Part shown: piece by piece, positions 11,341-25,154 of the stretch
How positions within the stretch are numbered: position 1 is the first letter of the stretch
How the letters are laid out: each line of letters starts with the position of its first letter
Source: Holacanthus passer
Taxonomy: Eukaryota; Chordata; Actinopteri; Pomacanthidae
Direction: 5' to 3'
DNA length: 64,000 bases
Assembly (NCBI GenBank): GCA_025331565.1
Contig: JAFREQ010000012.1
Span: 12,452,501-12,516,500 of the forward strand
Translations under genes and position numbers: made by a program
Notes under the pieces: model-generated
Told to the model about the DNA's origin: nothing
Databases searched by the model: none
Seen by the model: only the letters and a program-made list of their open reading frames with translations

Positions 11341-12688
11341 AGGTAGAGAGGGTGAGTTTCTATCGTAAGGGGACGAAGGAACCACTGATCCTTTTTCATT
11401 TTGCATTTCACCTTTAGGAAGCAACAAAAAAAAAAACAGAGAAAGTGAGAAGTGTGGAAAGGGGCGAAAGAGAAAAAAAGGATATGAAAAGAACATGAAA
11501 GAAAGAAATCGTCATTAAACGCACTACGAAGTTCTCTCTATTCCCTCTCTTCCTCCATCTCGCACCTCTCTCAATTTAATCTTAAATCCACTCCAATTTC
11601 CCCCGAGGGACTCAATTCTCTCTTTTCCTGTAAGTATTCTCTTTCATTCTCTTGCTTTTATTCTCTCAGTGTTTTCAGTGCCTTCTTGTGCCTCAGTGCC
11701 CTACTGTGAAATAATGCCTTTGCCAGACAAGAAATCTCAATCAATTGCTTGCTATTTGATTGCATTCACCAGTGAGTGGCCTTCTTTTGGACCCCTCATA
11801 TTGTAAACAAGCGAGGTGTGTGTGTATTTATGGGATTGGGAATAGGAAGAGCACTGTGGTGATTTAGTATGCATAACCTCAGCTATTCCAGAGTACGTGT
11901 GTGTGGTTTTGCATGTGTGTGTGTATGTTTGTCCATTCCTTTCAAACAGGCTTCCTCTGGGTGTTCTGTGGCCGGCCAGTTTAAATCAATATTGTTAATA
12001 GGTTGTGCGTGTCCACTAATGCAGCTTATGTAGATTTCCCAGCTCTCTCTATTTGAGAGGCTCCTCTTCTTTTAGTGCATGACACATTTGTGGTGCTGCT
12101 GCCACTGTGCGAACGTGTTGTGCGATGCTTGTAGGTGTTGCGAGTTCATGTTTGTCCACCACAATCAGTGTCGTCCAGCCAAGATGTCCTGAGTATCTGC
12201 TGGGGCTTCTGTCTCCGTCACTCACACTGGCTCCACTTTCCTCTTCCTCCTCCTCTTCCTCTTCGCTCTGTCTCTAAAAGCCTCCTTGTCTGTTTAATTC
12301 TCTGTGTCATTGCTTCTGTCTCTGTGGGTGGGCCTCTGTGACTCTCTGTGTGATTATGACAGGCTGTCTATAGGGAGGCCTGCTGTTGCCAGAGAAGCTC
12401 ACCGCAGTTTTCAGTCTGCCTGTAGGTCTGAGAGGCTTTGCGTCTCTATTTCCCCCTCAATCTATCTCCGCTGTGCTTTGTGTGCCTCTATCAATATCGG
12501 TTTGTGTCTATCAGTGGATTAACAAGACATCTGTCTCTCTCGCTCCCTTGCTTCCTATTTCTCTCCCACCAGCGAGAGCCACAAAGAGAGGGGTCCATTC
12601 CTCCTGGTAGAGCGACACCAGGAACTTTCTCTCTCTCTCTCTCCGTCCCTCTGTTCCACTCCCCGGCTCCTCCACCCTCCCCTCCACC

Positions 12689-15600
12689 ATGACACTGCTG
12701 GCCTCCGAGAGGTCGCTCCTCATCCGGAACAAGTTCCGCTCAGGTGAGAATCCTGGAGTCTCAACTCACGCCAATTAAAGGAGAGGGGGATTTATTTTCC
12801 CACAACGATGGCTTTACATCTCAGGCATAATTGGCAACATTAGCATCAATATGCAGAGGTGAAGTGTTTGTGAAGGTTATTGACTGCTCAGGCATATTGT
12901 CTGTCATGTGATCGATAGAGTGAAGTTATTGATCATGGTGAATGGATTTAGTGATTGCTACCCACGGACGGAGATATCTTGAATGGACATGAGGACAGCT
13001 GAGCCTGAGGCTGATGATATTTGCATGTTATTATGTGTCGTGATTTAGTTTGTTATTATGCATGTTAAAACAGACAGAGTCCTTTTTATCTAAAGGCCCT
13101 TAAAAACTCAGTTTCAAATCCAGTGGTGAAAGAAGTTCTTATATCTTTTACTCAAGAAAATGAAAAATTGGAAAACCACAGTGTTAAAATGCTCTGTTAC
13201 ATGTGAAAGTCCTGCATTCAAAATCTTACTTCAGCAAAGTGTCAAAGTATCAAAATATTCTTAAAGTAATAAAAGTAAAAGTACTCCTACTTATGCAGAA
13301 TGGACCATTTCAGAATAATATATATATTATTTTACTGGATTGAATGATGATTATTATTATGATTAATGATGCATTAATGTTTGCCTCACTTTAATGTTGC
13401 AGCTGGTTAACGTGGGGCTACGTTTAGTAACTTTATATACTGCCGGTTAGTTAGTTGATTTATATTTTGAATGAATAATATAAATCTGGATGAAAAAACA
13501 AACAAACTAAAGCTGTCAATTAATTGTAGTGGAGTAAAAAGTACAATATTGGCCTCCAAAACATGGTGGGGTCAAAGTGTAAAATGGCATAAAATAGAAA
13601 TACTCAGGTAAAGTGAAAGTACCTGAGTAAATGAACTTAGTTACATTCCATCACTGTTCAAATCTCTTTAACATTAAATTTTCATTTCTAAGGTGAAGTT
13701 TGGAAAAAAATATTGCAGTTGAATGGACTAATAAAATCCTACCATAGTCTCTAAGGTGTCATAAGATCTTGATTACTCTGCTGATTACAACCTTCAGGGA
13801 AAAGCAGCATTCTGTGGCAAACAGCACTGAACAACCTTAATATAAGTGCATAATGCAAGTTTCCCAACAAGTTGTAGCGGCTGCTGTTCCCAGGCAGCTG
13901 TCGTTTGGTAAAATAGAAAGGTGAGGAAACGACATAGAGGCAGTCCCCTAGGTGTACAAACACCTGCTGGAAAACGTGACTCTTTAGGGCAGCTGCTCTG
14001 CTTGAAATCATGAATGTACGTAGCACAGCTTGAGGAATGTTTATGTCTGCTGGTATATAAAACTCACGTGAAATAAACATGAGCTTTTGACAGCCAACAT
14101 ATTATGCGATAGTTTGTTTGAGTTCTGTTTAATAGTTATAATAACGTCTTTTCAGCTTGCGACCCACTCATCACAGGTTTTATGCTTCTATGGGTTGTGA
14201 GTTCAGTCAAAATATCCCTCTTATATTGTTGAATTTGATCAACGTTAAGTGGCCTGAAGAAGTGAAAATAGCCAGTGTTTTGCAAGAAAAACAAACATCA
14301 TTCTTAGAAATATGTTTATTTTGTCTTATCCTGTTAATCCTTTAACGAAACCCCTCAGATTGATCTGAGGACTGACCCCCAGGTTGGGAACCACTATGTT
14401 ATGTAATGTATGTTGAGTAATGAGATTTAAAGTGGAATTCAACGCTTGTATTGGGCCTCTAGTTAAAACGCAAAACAATCTAATGCTAGGTACACACACA
14501 CACACACACACACAGTGAACTCAAACAGTGTGCTAAGCACCGCTTCCCTAACTTGTTATGGCGACAGAGCACAGCATGTTAATCTGCTTTAAATCCACAT
14601 TTTTACGACGTTAAACTTTTGTTTTGAGCTGTCAGGGAGGCAGGAAAGCAGGAAGAGAGTATAGTTAGCAGCACAAATGAGGATGACGTGAGGAGGAGGG
14701 GATGTGTGAGAGGTTTGTGGAAAGAGCAGGACAGCTGAAGGGGGGATGGGACCAACAGAAATAGACATACTGAGAGATAAATAGTTACTGCCCTCAACCC
14801 CCCCCACCACACAGTCCATCCCCCCCTCCCCTGGTCAGGTCTCTCGGGTCTCAAAACTCAACAAAATGTATCATGGGGGAAGAGCACACAGTGTAACGGG
14901 CCCAGCCGTGCCCTGCTTCACCTGTTTGTGTGTGTACTGAATGTTAATATGTGTATGCATATGTGTGGTGTGTGCAAGCAAGGAGATATATAATCTACAA
15001 GCACTGCAAAGTCATGAGGTAATATAAGTTACAAGGCCATATCATTTAACAGCGATCGTGCTGTCCTGCATTGCTCAACTCGTACCTTTCTACATCAGCT
15101 TCTTTTCTTTTCCCAGATAATTTTGTCCTTCAGCAAAAAATCAAACTAACTTACTGTTCCATCAGTGTAACTTGTGATATGTCATCATTTCTTTTAACAA
15201 TCTCTGTTCTTCTCTTTCAGTCCTGCAGTTGAGGATTCAGAACCGAAGGCAGAGTGAAATCAATGCAGACCCTGGTTAGTCTATGTGTATCATTAACATT
15301 GACATCGATCCATCTACACTATGTCTGCAGGTTGGATTTCACATAATGATCTTCACCTCTTTTCACAGGCAGATGATTGCTTATTGATTAGTAAATGCCT
15401 TTGTAGGTGTTACTATATTGACCAGCTTTTACATTTCTTTGATTTTAGTTTTAGAGTCTAAATTTTGTGTTTAGTTATATGCTTTAAAACCTCTTATTGT
15501 GCAAGAGCCTGCTTTAGTTGAATATAAAGCTTAATGATTCGTGTCATATCTAGGGCTTATCTAGCTGATTAATTCCAACATTTGCCAAACCAAATGATAA

Positions 15601-18600
15601 TAAAAAGGATTAGATTAGAAAAACATTTATGCCAAGAACATGATGCAAAATTTTGATTATGAATCAGTGCGAACAATAACTACAATATATAATGTATTCA
15701 CATTAATATGTCTGCACAAGGCCACACATACAGCAGGTATCAGAGATGTAATAATGCTTTTGTTTTGAAGTATGTGAAGATTTGATGTCAATATATCCTT
15801 AATATCAGGCATTTTCTGAAGATAAATGACACATGAAATACAGATACATTCATCCAGATCTGTGCAGCAAATGTGATACAGCCTAGTCTAGACTGTAGAA
15901 ATACAAAAAAAAGAGAGAGAGAAAAACAACAGCAGGCACTTTGTCGACAGACAGACAGAGCACCTTGCTTCACTTCCCTCCTCGTTGTCTGAGGCTGAAG
16001 CAGGTTGCACAAGAAGCACTGCACGTTCTGATGCCTGCCAACACAAAACAGCGCCTGAAATGCTCTGTGCTGACTTGAGTTGAGGGCTGAAAGTGCTTTG
16101 TTGATGCACTGCTTCACCTGAATTGCTCCTCTACTAGACTAGAATTCTCTATAAAAAAATAAGCTGCACTGTCACTGAATATCATAACCAACATCTCGTT
16201 TGTCTCCATAGGGTTGAAACCTACTGGTCCCACTCAGAAAGCAGAGAAAGACCAGAGTGAAGCTCTGGTGAGTAGCATCCAGTTTCTCAATATAAGAGCA
16301 TGACATTTCCATAGATCAGATGCTGTTTTGATGTGAGAGCCAAGCTGCCATGTAAAGACCTTTTTCCCCACACGTGTCACATTTTGTCATTTTAATTCAT
16401 TATTATAGCTGATTATATTTGATGGAACATGAATGAGAGCGCATTTTTGTTTACATGTTACTTCCACATAGCTATAAGTTCATCAGAAAGTAATTAACAT
16501 GATTGAGTATTTCATTAGGCTACACTGAAGTACACTTTTATTTAACTTTCCTCGGAATGAACTGCATTGTAATCTGTGGCTGTTGCTTTGACCTGCTGTT
16601 TCCTGATGCAGCGTCAAATTGACGATGGTGCCACCCAGAAGTTGCCCCCTAGTGGTCTGAACCCTGAAACTGCACAAGGTGATGCCCTGCCTACAGTCAT
16701 GTTGCTGTCTCCTCCCTGCTCTACCCTGTATGCTCAGCAATGTAATATATTTCCCTGCCTCCCTCTTTCTTTCTCTTTGCATTTTTTCATATCTGTGCTG
16801 CTCTCCGCTCCCTGTTGTACAGCCGTCGTGCGAGGAAATGAAGTGTGTAAATCTGGCAATGGGCTGGGTGTTTCATCAGCTGTCAGTTAAATAGAAATGT
16901 GACCTTGTTGCACACTGTAACGCTGCATTTTAAGCAGCCTGCAAACATATCAGTGATTGACAGTGGATGATAAACCCACCCATCCAGGGATCATCACTTT
17001 CTGCCATTACTGACATCTCTCTCTCTCTCATCTCTCTTTATCTCTCCTCACCCTCCAACCTTTTAATTTGAAAAGACTATTATTATAATATCTGACTGTC
17101 TCATATCCTAAACAGTCATTTTCTGCCCTTTAAAGAATGTTGCCTGAATGTGTGTGTGTGTGTTCATATCCAAGAGAATACATCTCCCAGGGGCAGGAGT
17201 GTTTACTATTTTTTGATGCCTCTGCTGGTTTGAATTGGGACTGATAGCCTGTGGCAACACTGTTGTGCATGCTCACATCACATATGTTCTGAAATCCTGT
17301 TGCTTCTCTCTCTCCAATCTCCTCTCCTCTTTCTCTCTGCTGATCTCCCATCTGTCCCCTTCTCCCCACTTATCTGCATCATTTCTCCCTCCCTCTCCTG
17401 CAGAGAGGACTGTGTGTGGGGCCCAGAGGCAGAAGAAGGCTCGCCAGGCACAGGACCTCACCGAGAGGATCCAACGTCCTCCTGGACCTGTGGAGCAACA
17501 GCACGAACGCACGCCGCCCCTGGAGAACCGTGAGTCAACACACATCCGCATGCACTGGCACACACAGACAAAATCATACACATTTTTTTTCCCACCCAAT
17601 CTCCTCCGCTACTCTTTTGACCTTACCTCCTTTCATTTTTCATATCCTCAGGTCCTGCCTCCTTCCCTCTGTCAGCTGATGTCTTCGAAGACTACATCTC
17701 CTCCTGCTCCTCCTCCCCGCCCACGGAACAACATGGTGTTCACCTATCACCAGCCTTTTCTTCACTGCCAGGGCTCTCAGGTGACCAATTACTGAGTGAC
17801 TTCTCAGCTGTGGGCCCGCCCCTTAATCGCAGCCCCAGTCATGCTCAGGTGAGAAAACAACACTTTTGATTAAGTCTCTTGTATGTTGGCAACAACAAAG
17901 AAGTCTGATCAATGAATTCTCACAACCTCTGATAAACACATTAAAGTATATTTTAACACACTGGTGTTTATAAATAGCCTCATATGTCAAGTCTGATAAT
18001 CTGATATTCTGCCTTCAGCCTGGTTTGGCTTTGCTCCCGGCAACCGAGGGCATCAGACAAACGATGAGTGTATCATTGGGTGAATCAAACTCAGTGGCAA
18101 CGACTGGGAGACCAAACGGGATGTATCTGACCTCTCAGACCACACCCCTGCTGCCAAAGGTAATGTGGGGTTAGTGCATCCTAATGCTGTCACATACAAA
18201 CTCATTGCTTTCAGATTTCATTTTTGGCTTATTTAGATTTCAAAGGTCTTTTTTTCATTTTCGTGACTCCTCAAAATCAAATTATAATATCAAGAATGCA
18301 AGCAAATAAACGCGGTAATATGACATTTCCATCCATATATGTGTGTGCATTTGCTTGCTATGATGACAGGTATTCACGGCAGGTATACAGCATTAGAGAT
18401 AAAAGAGCACTGTAGAGGTCATCAACCTAACAGGATGGTCACTCCTCTGTTTTGTCAAACACAATGCTCCGCTCTAAGCTGCTCTGCATTCATTACTGTC
18501 AATTTGCACTTCTGGGGGAGCTCAGTATTTGCCCTGTAGGTTAACACATTCACACACAAGCAGCATGGCTGTATGTCAGAAGCAGCACATGCTGTCATCT

Positions 18601-21561
18601 GGAGATTTGTGAGGCATTTGTACATTTCATGTAAGAACTTAACCTTGACATGGGGCAAATACTGTCAAACAGCGTGAAACGACTTGACGTTTTCTCTGTG
18701 ATATTTCACACGCTATTCTTGAAATTACTCAGTTGAAACACAGTGTGGTTGCAGTTTTAGGACATGTGGGCAATATGTGTCTTTACAGACAGCTCGGCCT
18801 CCCAGCCCCGCCTGCTCCTCCTCCCTGCCCACCCCCATCAACTTCAACCATCTCCCCCGCCCACGGAAACCGAGGGAGACCAAACCCAAAATGAGGAAAC
18901 TCACGTATCACCAGTACATTCCTCCAGACCAGAGAGGAGGGTCTGGGACTGGAGGTACCAATATACTGCTTCATTTTTCTACCTTTATTCAAAAATCTCT
19001 TTCATTTGTCCCATCAATTCTCGATCTTGACACCTGTGGTGTTTGAATATAGCCTTAAAAAATGTTGATTTACAGGGGGAGGAGCCAAACAGAAGAGCCC
19101 TACCTCTACCCAGTCTTTAGACCCAGCCTATTCCCAACTCGTGAATCAGCAACAGGTCTTTCTCCAGCTGCAAATCCTCCAGAACCAGCAGCAGCAACAG
19201 CAACAACTACAGCCACAGCAACAGCTCACTGTTGTGCCCAGGTATGCAAACAGACTGCTGTTGATACAGTGTCAGGTAATCCAAACTGAGCCAACTATCT
19301 CTGCTTTAAATGAGATGTTAGTCCTCAGGTGTTTCGAGTGAGTTAGTGCTGTTAGAGCAAAGCACTGCAGGTTCAAATAGAAACATATGAATAAAATATT
19401 TTAACACTGTAAACCTCTCCTGCACTCCTTCCACTTGTTTGTCTGGTCTGTGCAATAGCCTCGTCTTTGTATTGTCACACTGTCTTGGTCTGTCATGGAA
19501 AATCTATAATCAAACATTAATGATTAAAAAAAATGCTTCTGTTATTCCTCCAGTGGAGATCACAGTGATCTTGTGAAGTCCTCTGGAGCCATGCCCCTGA
19601 ATCCCCAACCTGTTCCCGCCACGACAAACCACACCCCCACGGATACAAACCCTGCGTCCAAACCTGAGCTTCTCCCTGCAAACCTTGTTGATCTAACAGT
19701 AAGAAAAGCACAAAAGCACTGAAAGGCTAAAAATGTCTAAGAATGATAACTCTTATTTAAAATTCATGGTGAAGACAAACTCTCACTTGCCCTTTGACCT
19801 TCCACCTTCACCTCTTCCCCTTCTTCAGGTGTCAGAGTTGCGGCAGCAGCTGCGTAAGCGCGGCCTTCCTGTCTCCGGCACTAAGCCCGCTCTGTTGCAG
19901 CGTCTCCGCCCCTTCCAGCTTCCCCACTCCTGCCACACCACTGCCCCCCTCTGCCAGCTGGGTACCAGCCTGGAGCCTGGAGCCCCCTGCCCCCCTCTGC
20001 CACACAGCCAGAGCCCCAGCTCAAGCTCCAGCTCTGGACTAGACTCACCCAGCAGCAGCCCGAACCAACAGATGTACATCCCGGACAGGGAAATTCCCAA
20101 TGGGATTCTCAGTGACGCTCAAACCGGAGTTCTGAATGGAATTCTGAACACGGTGCCAGACGGTTTCTCCAATGCCACGTCGGTCAGTCTGGCAGGTGAA
20201 CAGTGTGGCCTTACCAACGCTGTCTTCCTAGCTCCTGCTAGCACCGCCTCAGGAACTCCAAGTCCCAGTCTACCCATGTCGTCGTCCTCGCCCCTGCAGT
20301 GTGGGACTCCCTGGAGAACCGAGAACGAGCAGCAGCAGCAGCAACACCAGCAGGAGCTGAGCGTGGAGCTGGAGATGAGGGAGAGGTTAAGGAGCAGGCC
20401 CAGGGACCGCTCCACTAACAACGGCAACGAGGTGAACAAAACCAGCAGTTCGTTTAGCAGGACGACCGTTTTCCAGAATTACAGTCATTAATACTTTTTG
20501 ATTTATCCCTCCAGTCTTGTGGAGGATCCCTTCATCCATTCCTGCAACAGGACCCTGGATGCTCCAGAGGGAAGCCAGAGATGGACGCGCAGACAGATGT
20601 GATGTTTACACAGGTAAGCACACGAATCAATACAAACATATTTTGTATAATTGCTTTTCAAGGGTACACTACAGAGACTTCAATCTATAAAACTGGTCAA
20701 ACATGTGAGTGTAATCTCATCAGCACCTGTCAACTAATTTACCCCTGCTTCCTAATCAGGTGTTTTGCTGCCAGCCGTGTGATGTGATTGGCCAGGATTT
20801 TGAGCTGCCAGTGCAGATTACAGCAAGTCCCGTTCAGACCTTGCCTGGTGTTCGCAGCTTGGAGGAAGAACTACAGGAGGCTATTCAGAAAGCACAGGTT
20901 AGAGTCTGTAGATGAACAGGAAGAGATCACCATAAGGTTTGTACAGTGGGATTTAAGTGTTTTGCTCTTTCTTTTTGCCACAGATGGACCCTCGACAGTC
21001 CATAGACGACATTCTGGATGAGCCCATGACTTGTGTCGGTGAGTATCCCATAATTAATTCAGCGTACAACTTAAGTGGCTCTCATGTTTCTTTCAGTGTC
21101 TAATCCTTTTTACTACCTCTCTTCCAGGCTCTGTCAATGTCTCCGATCATAAATCCCCTGCCCACTCAGTCCCCGGCCTGTCGCCTCCTCCTCTTCCTCC
21201 TCCTCAAGCCGATCAGTCCCAGACCTCCCAGCAGCACAACAAGGATGACAACTTCCTGCCCTCACCTCTTTGCTCCTCTCTCTTGCTGGAGCTCCCTCCA
21301 TCTCCTGCTGTAATAAACCCCAGCCAGGTGATCCCTGTTCCTCCCCCACCACCCATCTGCACCTCCCCTCTGTCATCCAGTGAAAAGTCACGGAAAAGAC
21401 GGGCTCCGACACTGTTTGATGCTGCTGATTGGCTGGAAACGCTGACGTCCGGCCTCCACCCTCTTACTCCACCGACAGCTCCTTTTGTCGAATCAGACTT
21501 AAGTCTGGATTCAGATCTGAATGTCAGTCGAGTGTTGGATCTAATGATAGAGCAGTGGTGA
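12689..21561 (+). CDS. myocd: Myocardin-family transcriptional coactivator
   Basis: Nuclear coactivator of SRF and MEF2 in muscle. Fifteen exons: 12689-12743, 15221-15274, 16212-16267, 16612-16678, 17404-17529, 17652-17848, 18019-18159, 18789-18954, 19076-19241, 19554-19698, 19829-20431, 20515-20613, 20760-20897, 20984-21038, 21128-21561. The frame holds throughout and gives 833 aa. Domains: N-terminal MEF2-binding motif (MTLLASERSLLIRNKFRSVL); a degenerate RPEL-like segment at 88-109 (QKKARQAQDLTERI...PPGPVEQ); a basic region and YHQYIPPDQ (259-280); Gln-rich stretch (311-337); SAP domain (387-421, VSELRQQLRKRGLPVSGTK); acidic helix SLEEELQEAIQKAQ; C-terminal activation region with ADWLETL (789-795), ending EQW. 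The SAP domain and ends resemble MYOCD more than MRTF-A/B. The related mamstr is the main alternative, because no long leucine zipper is evident. Donors of exons 4 and 11 are the least certain. Confidence 0.82.
13121..13656. mobile_element. hAT-type miniature transposon with 8-bp target duplication
   Basis: The element lies in intron 1 of the myocd gene. It starts CAGTGGTGAAA and ends TTCCATCACTG, so the termini are inverted repeats. It is flanked on both sides by the same 8 bases, TTCAAATC (13113-13120 and 13657-13664), the target-site length typical of hAT transposons. The interior (AAGTAAAAGTACTC, GAAAGTCCTGCATTCAAAATC) matches a family I know to be frequent in teleosts. There is no transposase ORF, so it is non-autonomous. 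A related copy is at 63393-63774. Confidence 0.8.
14492..14514. repeat. AC microsatellite
   Basis: Uninterrupted AC dinucleotide run in intron 1 of the myocd gene. Confidence 0.95.
17968..17977 (-). promoter_or_regulatory. MEF2 consensus site in a myocd intron
   Basis: TTATAAATAG on the plus strand reads CTATTTATAA on the minus strand, an exact fit to the MEF2 consensus YTAWWWWTAR. It lies in intron 6. MEF2 is both a partner and a known regulator of myocardin, but a 10-base match occurs often by chance, so this is only a candidate. Confidence 0.2.
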
Positions 21562-24500
21562 GGACTTGTGTGCGCATATCTGTTTGTAACTCCTTTGTAT
21601 TTACAGTAGATGAGTGTTGTATTTTTTAATGGTCATGAATGGGGCAAACTGTATGCATCCCACTGAGGGCACAAGATTGTGAATAGCGGCCTCCATCTAC
21701 CCGTCATTGAAAGGCCGTCAGAGTCACTGGCTCCACGCAATGTCGAGAGCTGGATTCATTGCTGGCTTTGATGGGGCAACAAGAGCACAAACACGTGCAC
21801 ACACAGACACTGCAGAGCGCTGTTTAAAAGCACTTGGGCTCAGCCAGGAATGGCAAACAAGCAACACATCTGTGGATTGACACACTCCACAGCACAATGT
21901 TTGCAGTGCAAAACAAAAGAAAACCTGGTGGCATATTAATTTAAACATGCTTCCTGGCTGTGCTGGGAGAATGTTGTTTCTGACTTATCTCCAAAACCCG
22001 TTGTCAGATTGGGTTTGAGCGTGGCCCCTGGTGTTGACTCAGTCATTGAGTCCTAGCCATTCATAAAGCCCATTTAGTGTGTGTAAAAGCCAGACAGAGC
22101 ACACAGCTTGTGTGTGGCTCCAGACCTTAACCCTGGTGCCAGACACACAGACGGCATGCAGAGGGTGAGAGCTGGCAGAAGCTACAAACAAGCTGTGTGA
22201 GTGCGTGCTCGTGTGTGTGCGTGCAAGTGTGTGCGTAAGCTTGTGTATATGTGTGCTAAGTATGTGTGTGTTCAATATGTAACTGCGTGTGACTGTGCAC
22301 ACAAGGCTGCTTTTGTTTGTATGTGTCAACACCCAAATGCTTCCGTGTATATTTATAAGCATTAATGCCAAATGCACTTGTAGTTATTTGCTTACAATTA
22401 AGTGTGACTGTGTGTGGTATGATTGATCTGTGAGAGGATATGTGTGAAAGACACAGACAAGAAGCTGTGGATTTCTGTGTCCACATTTCAGACCAGACAT
22501 TTCATTGTAGTCTCATTGCCAGCAGGCAGTAACTCCAGTGTAGTTATCCAGTGTAATCATCAGAACAACCACATTACCTTGTTCAAGTCAGCATTCTCCA
22601 GGAGAGCAATCAGGCAACCACCCCAAAAATAGTCCCCATACAAATGCACCAATCACACAAGTGAGAGTTTCCTCATCGCTTTGCAAAAACAGGTGGTCAT
22701 TTTGTTCCCTGATTAACCCCCAGCAGCGTCTGGCCCGCTGCACGGTACTTACTCTGCTACTAGCAAAGCCAGATTTAGCACAATTTATAGCCCAACCCCA
22801 AGGCCACACCTGTTCACTTAGTGTAAATTAATTCCACAAATGTTTTATTTGACATTGTTAAATCTTTGCTGTACATTGCAAAACAACCATTTATATTAAG
22901 AGACAAAAATAACACTACAGAATAAGCTCAAAATAATATGTATGGAGAATATTTAACACGTCACGTGATCAGAGTTGAAGCTGATACAGTAAATGCTGCA
23001 CATTTTCTTAATGGTGACAGTGATCCTGCTTTTAAATTCTACATGATTTACTGGTCACGCAGAAATGGGTACATTATTTGTTTGCATAATACACTTTCAG
23101 TGAGTTATGTCCATTCTCAACGCCACTTAACATAATGACATTAATGAAAAAAAAAGTCTGACAGAGGTTAGCTGCCATTAACCTCGGCTGTGACTGATAA
23201 ATGTAATTTAGATACAAGATCTCGTCTACATGAATTTATATCCTACCCTTAATTGGCTACATGTCCCATCAATCATTATGGAGAACCCTGATTGGCTCAT
23301 TTATATCTGGAACATTTTATAATTTGATAACTAACTGGAAGTCCTTCCATAAGACCACTTTGTTTTGGAAAGAAAAGTTTTGTCCCATCCTCAGTCTCCA
23401 AAGTATTGTGTTAAAATAAAGTGCTGAGTGCAATATGATTTGTGTAAAGGGCACATAAACCGGCAGATCTGAGGTTATAGTATGTTCATGTCATGTTTTT
23501 TGTATGCAAATTTTTCAGTGTTGCTGCCAGCCAGTTTCTTGTTCTGATGATTATCCGCTGTCTCACTAAGCGAGACAGCCACGGTAAATTGTTGGAAGAA
23601 GATATCTATGCACAGGCAAACCTTCAACACACAGCTTTGTCTTGAAGCAATTCTTATACAGCTGTTTCTACAGAGACTCTGAAAAATGCAGTTAAATGTG
23701 GACGGATGGCTTTGATAATCATAGCGATCAATAAACATTGCCTGCTGCATGAATAAAAAAAGAAGAAAAGAAAATTGATAGGCAGGAGAGTAAGATGCTA
23801 CCTCCTGTGACTTCCAATGCTTTAGGGCCGACACCGGTGTTTTCCTCTTTTCTTATTTAATTTCCAAACACTGGTGCAGAGTTTCCTGGAACAACCCTGA
23901 GACAGTTTCACAGGTTTGACTAAAGCCCAGGTTTAATACTTGTTGTTTTAAACTGGGTTTGAAACTGACCTGATGTGGATTTGAAGCTGCTTAGGACAGA
24001 TGTCAGCTGGAAACACTCGGGTGTTTGTGTCAGCTGAGACTCTGTTGGCCACTTTTGCTGCTATAAATGCCTTATTTTAAAAATGTGAGAGAAAATAAAA
24101 TGTGTTTGCTTTTATTTATTGTAACTTATTCATGCAAAAGATGCCAACCACTGTCCAAAATGTATTTTAAAGCATTAAGAAAATTAAAGTCTTAATAGAT
24201 TTTCTATGTGTTTTTTTTTTTATTTGCGCAAAGCGAGCACACAGCTTGTTGCTGTGATGTGGCCCGCTGAAAGGATTAACAAGTGGATTGCTTCATCAAG
24301 AAAGAACTACTGATTACTTATATATTTCACAAGAAGCTGTCCCAAATGATGTCTTCTGAAATATTGATGATCAAAAAGTATATTAAATATTCACTTGTAC
24401 CAATATGCTGCTTAAATATCCATGAAAGAGCACTAACTTCCACATGGCTGGATGGTTAATCTTCATAATGACACCGTAATGTCATTTGGAGGAATGCAAT

Positions 24501-24894
24501 GATGTGGCTGTAAATACAAAGCTGGATAAACTATGACCTCAGTGATCATCAGAAAACAAAGGACCACCATATGAATGATACGAAAATGAAAGATATTTTA
24601 TTTTCAGAAAATTATAACTATAAGTTTTCCTTTCAAATATGTCATAATATTAAAACAATTATATTTTATTACTACTATATTCTGACATGATGTTCAAATT
24701 TCATTATGTATCAGAATAACAACGTAACATCAAAAGGGACATCTGGGACCCTATACAAGTTTATACTACATTATGGGAACAAAAAGGTGTTTCATCTGAG
24801 TCTAGGTGTGACGTCAGCAAGTCAGATACACTCTTCTTTGATTGACCTGTTATCAGGCCACATTTCAGGCTTTTACTTGTAGCTAATCAAGAGT

Positions 24895-25150
24895 GCAGAG
24901 CAATGCTATGTTCACAAGCTTAGTTTAATGTGTTAGCATGCTAACATCTTTGTTAGCACTAAACACAAAGTACAGCTGAGGCTGATGGGAATGTCATTAG
25001 CTTGCAATCCATCCAATTTTGGAGAGACACTTTAGATAAAACCACAAATGTCAACCTCATGGTGGCGCTAGAGGAAAAGTCAGGGGATCACCAAGGCAGT
25101 AGGATGTTTTTGACCATCCATCCAAAAGTCTGGACTAAAGTGACGGTACA
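24895..25150. repeat. Teleost interspersed repeat, copy 1
   Basis: Contains GTTAGCATGCTAACAT, AGCACTAAACACAAAGTACAGCTGAGGCTGATGGG (split here over two short motifs) and ATGGTGGCGCTAGAGGAAAAGTCAGGGGATCACC. These are segments of a widespread fish repeat that I recognise from many intergenic regions. A second, more complete copy in the opposite orientation lies at 37080-37600. The short ORF across it is part of the repeat, not a gene. Confidence 0.6.
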
Positions 25151-25154
25151 ACCG

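Larger units (their letters stand above)
6044..12688. other. znf524 3' UTR and intergenic DNA before myocd
   Basis: The first few hundred bases after 6043 are AT-rich and probably 3' untranslated, but no convincing AATAAA is close to the stop. I see no exon in the remainder. It contains a long palindrome (7627-7852), three GT microsatellites, a CT/GA-rich tract (10440-10630) and a G-rich tract (11190-11340). The myocd 5' untranslated region and promoter should lie in the last one to two kilobases, where pyrimidine-rich sequence (12230-12688) runs up to the start codon. Confidence 0.5.
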
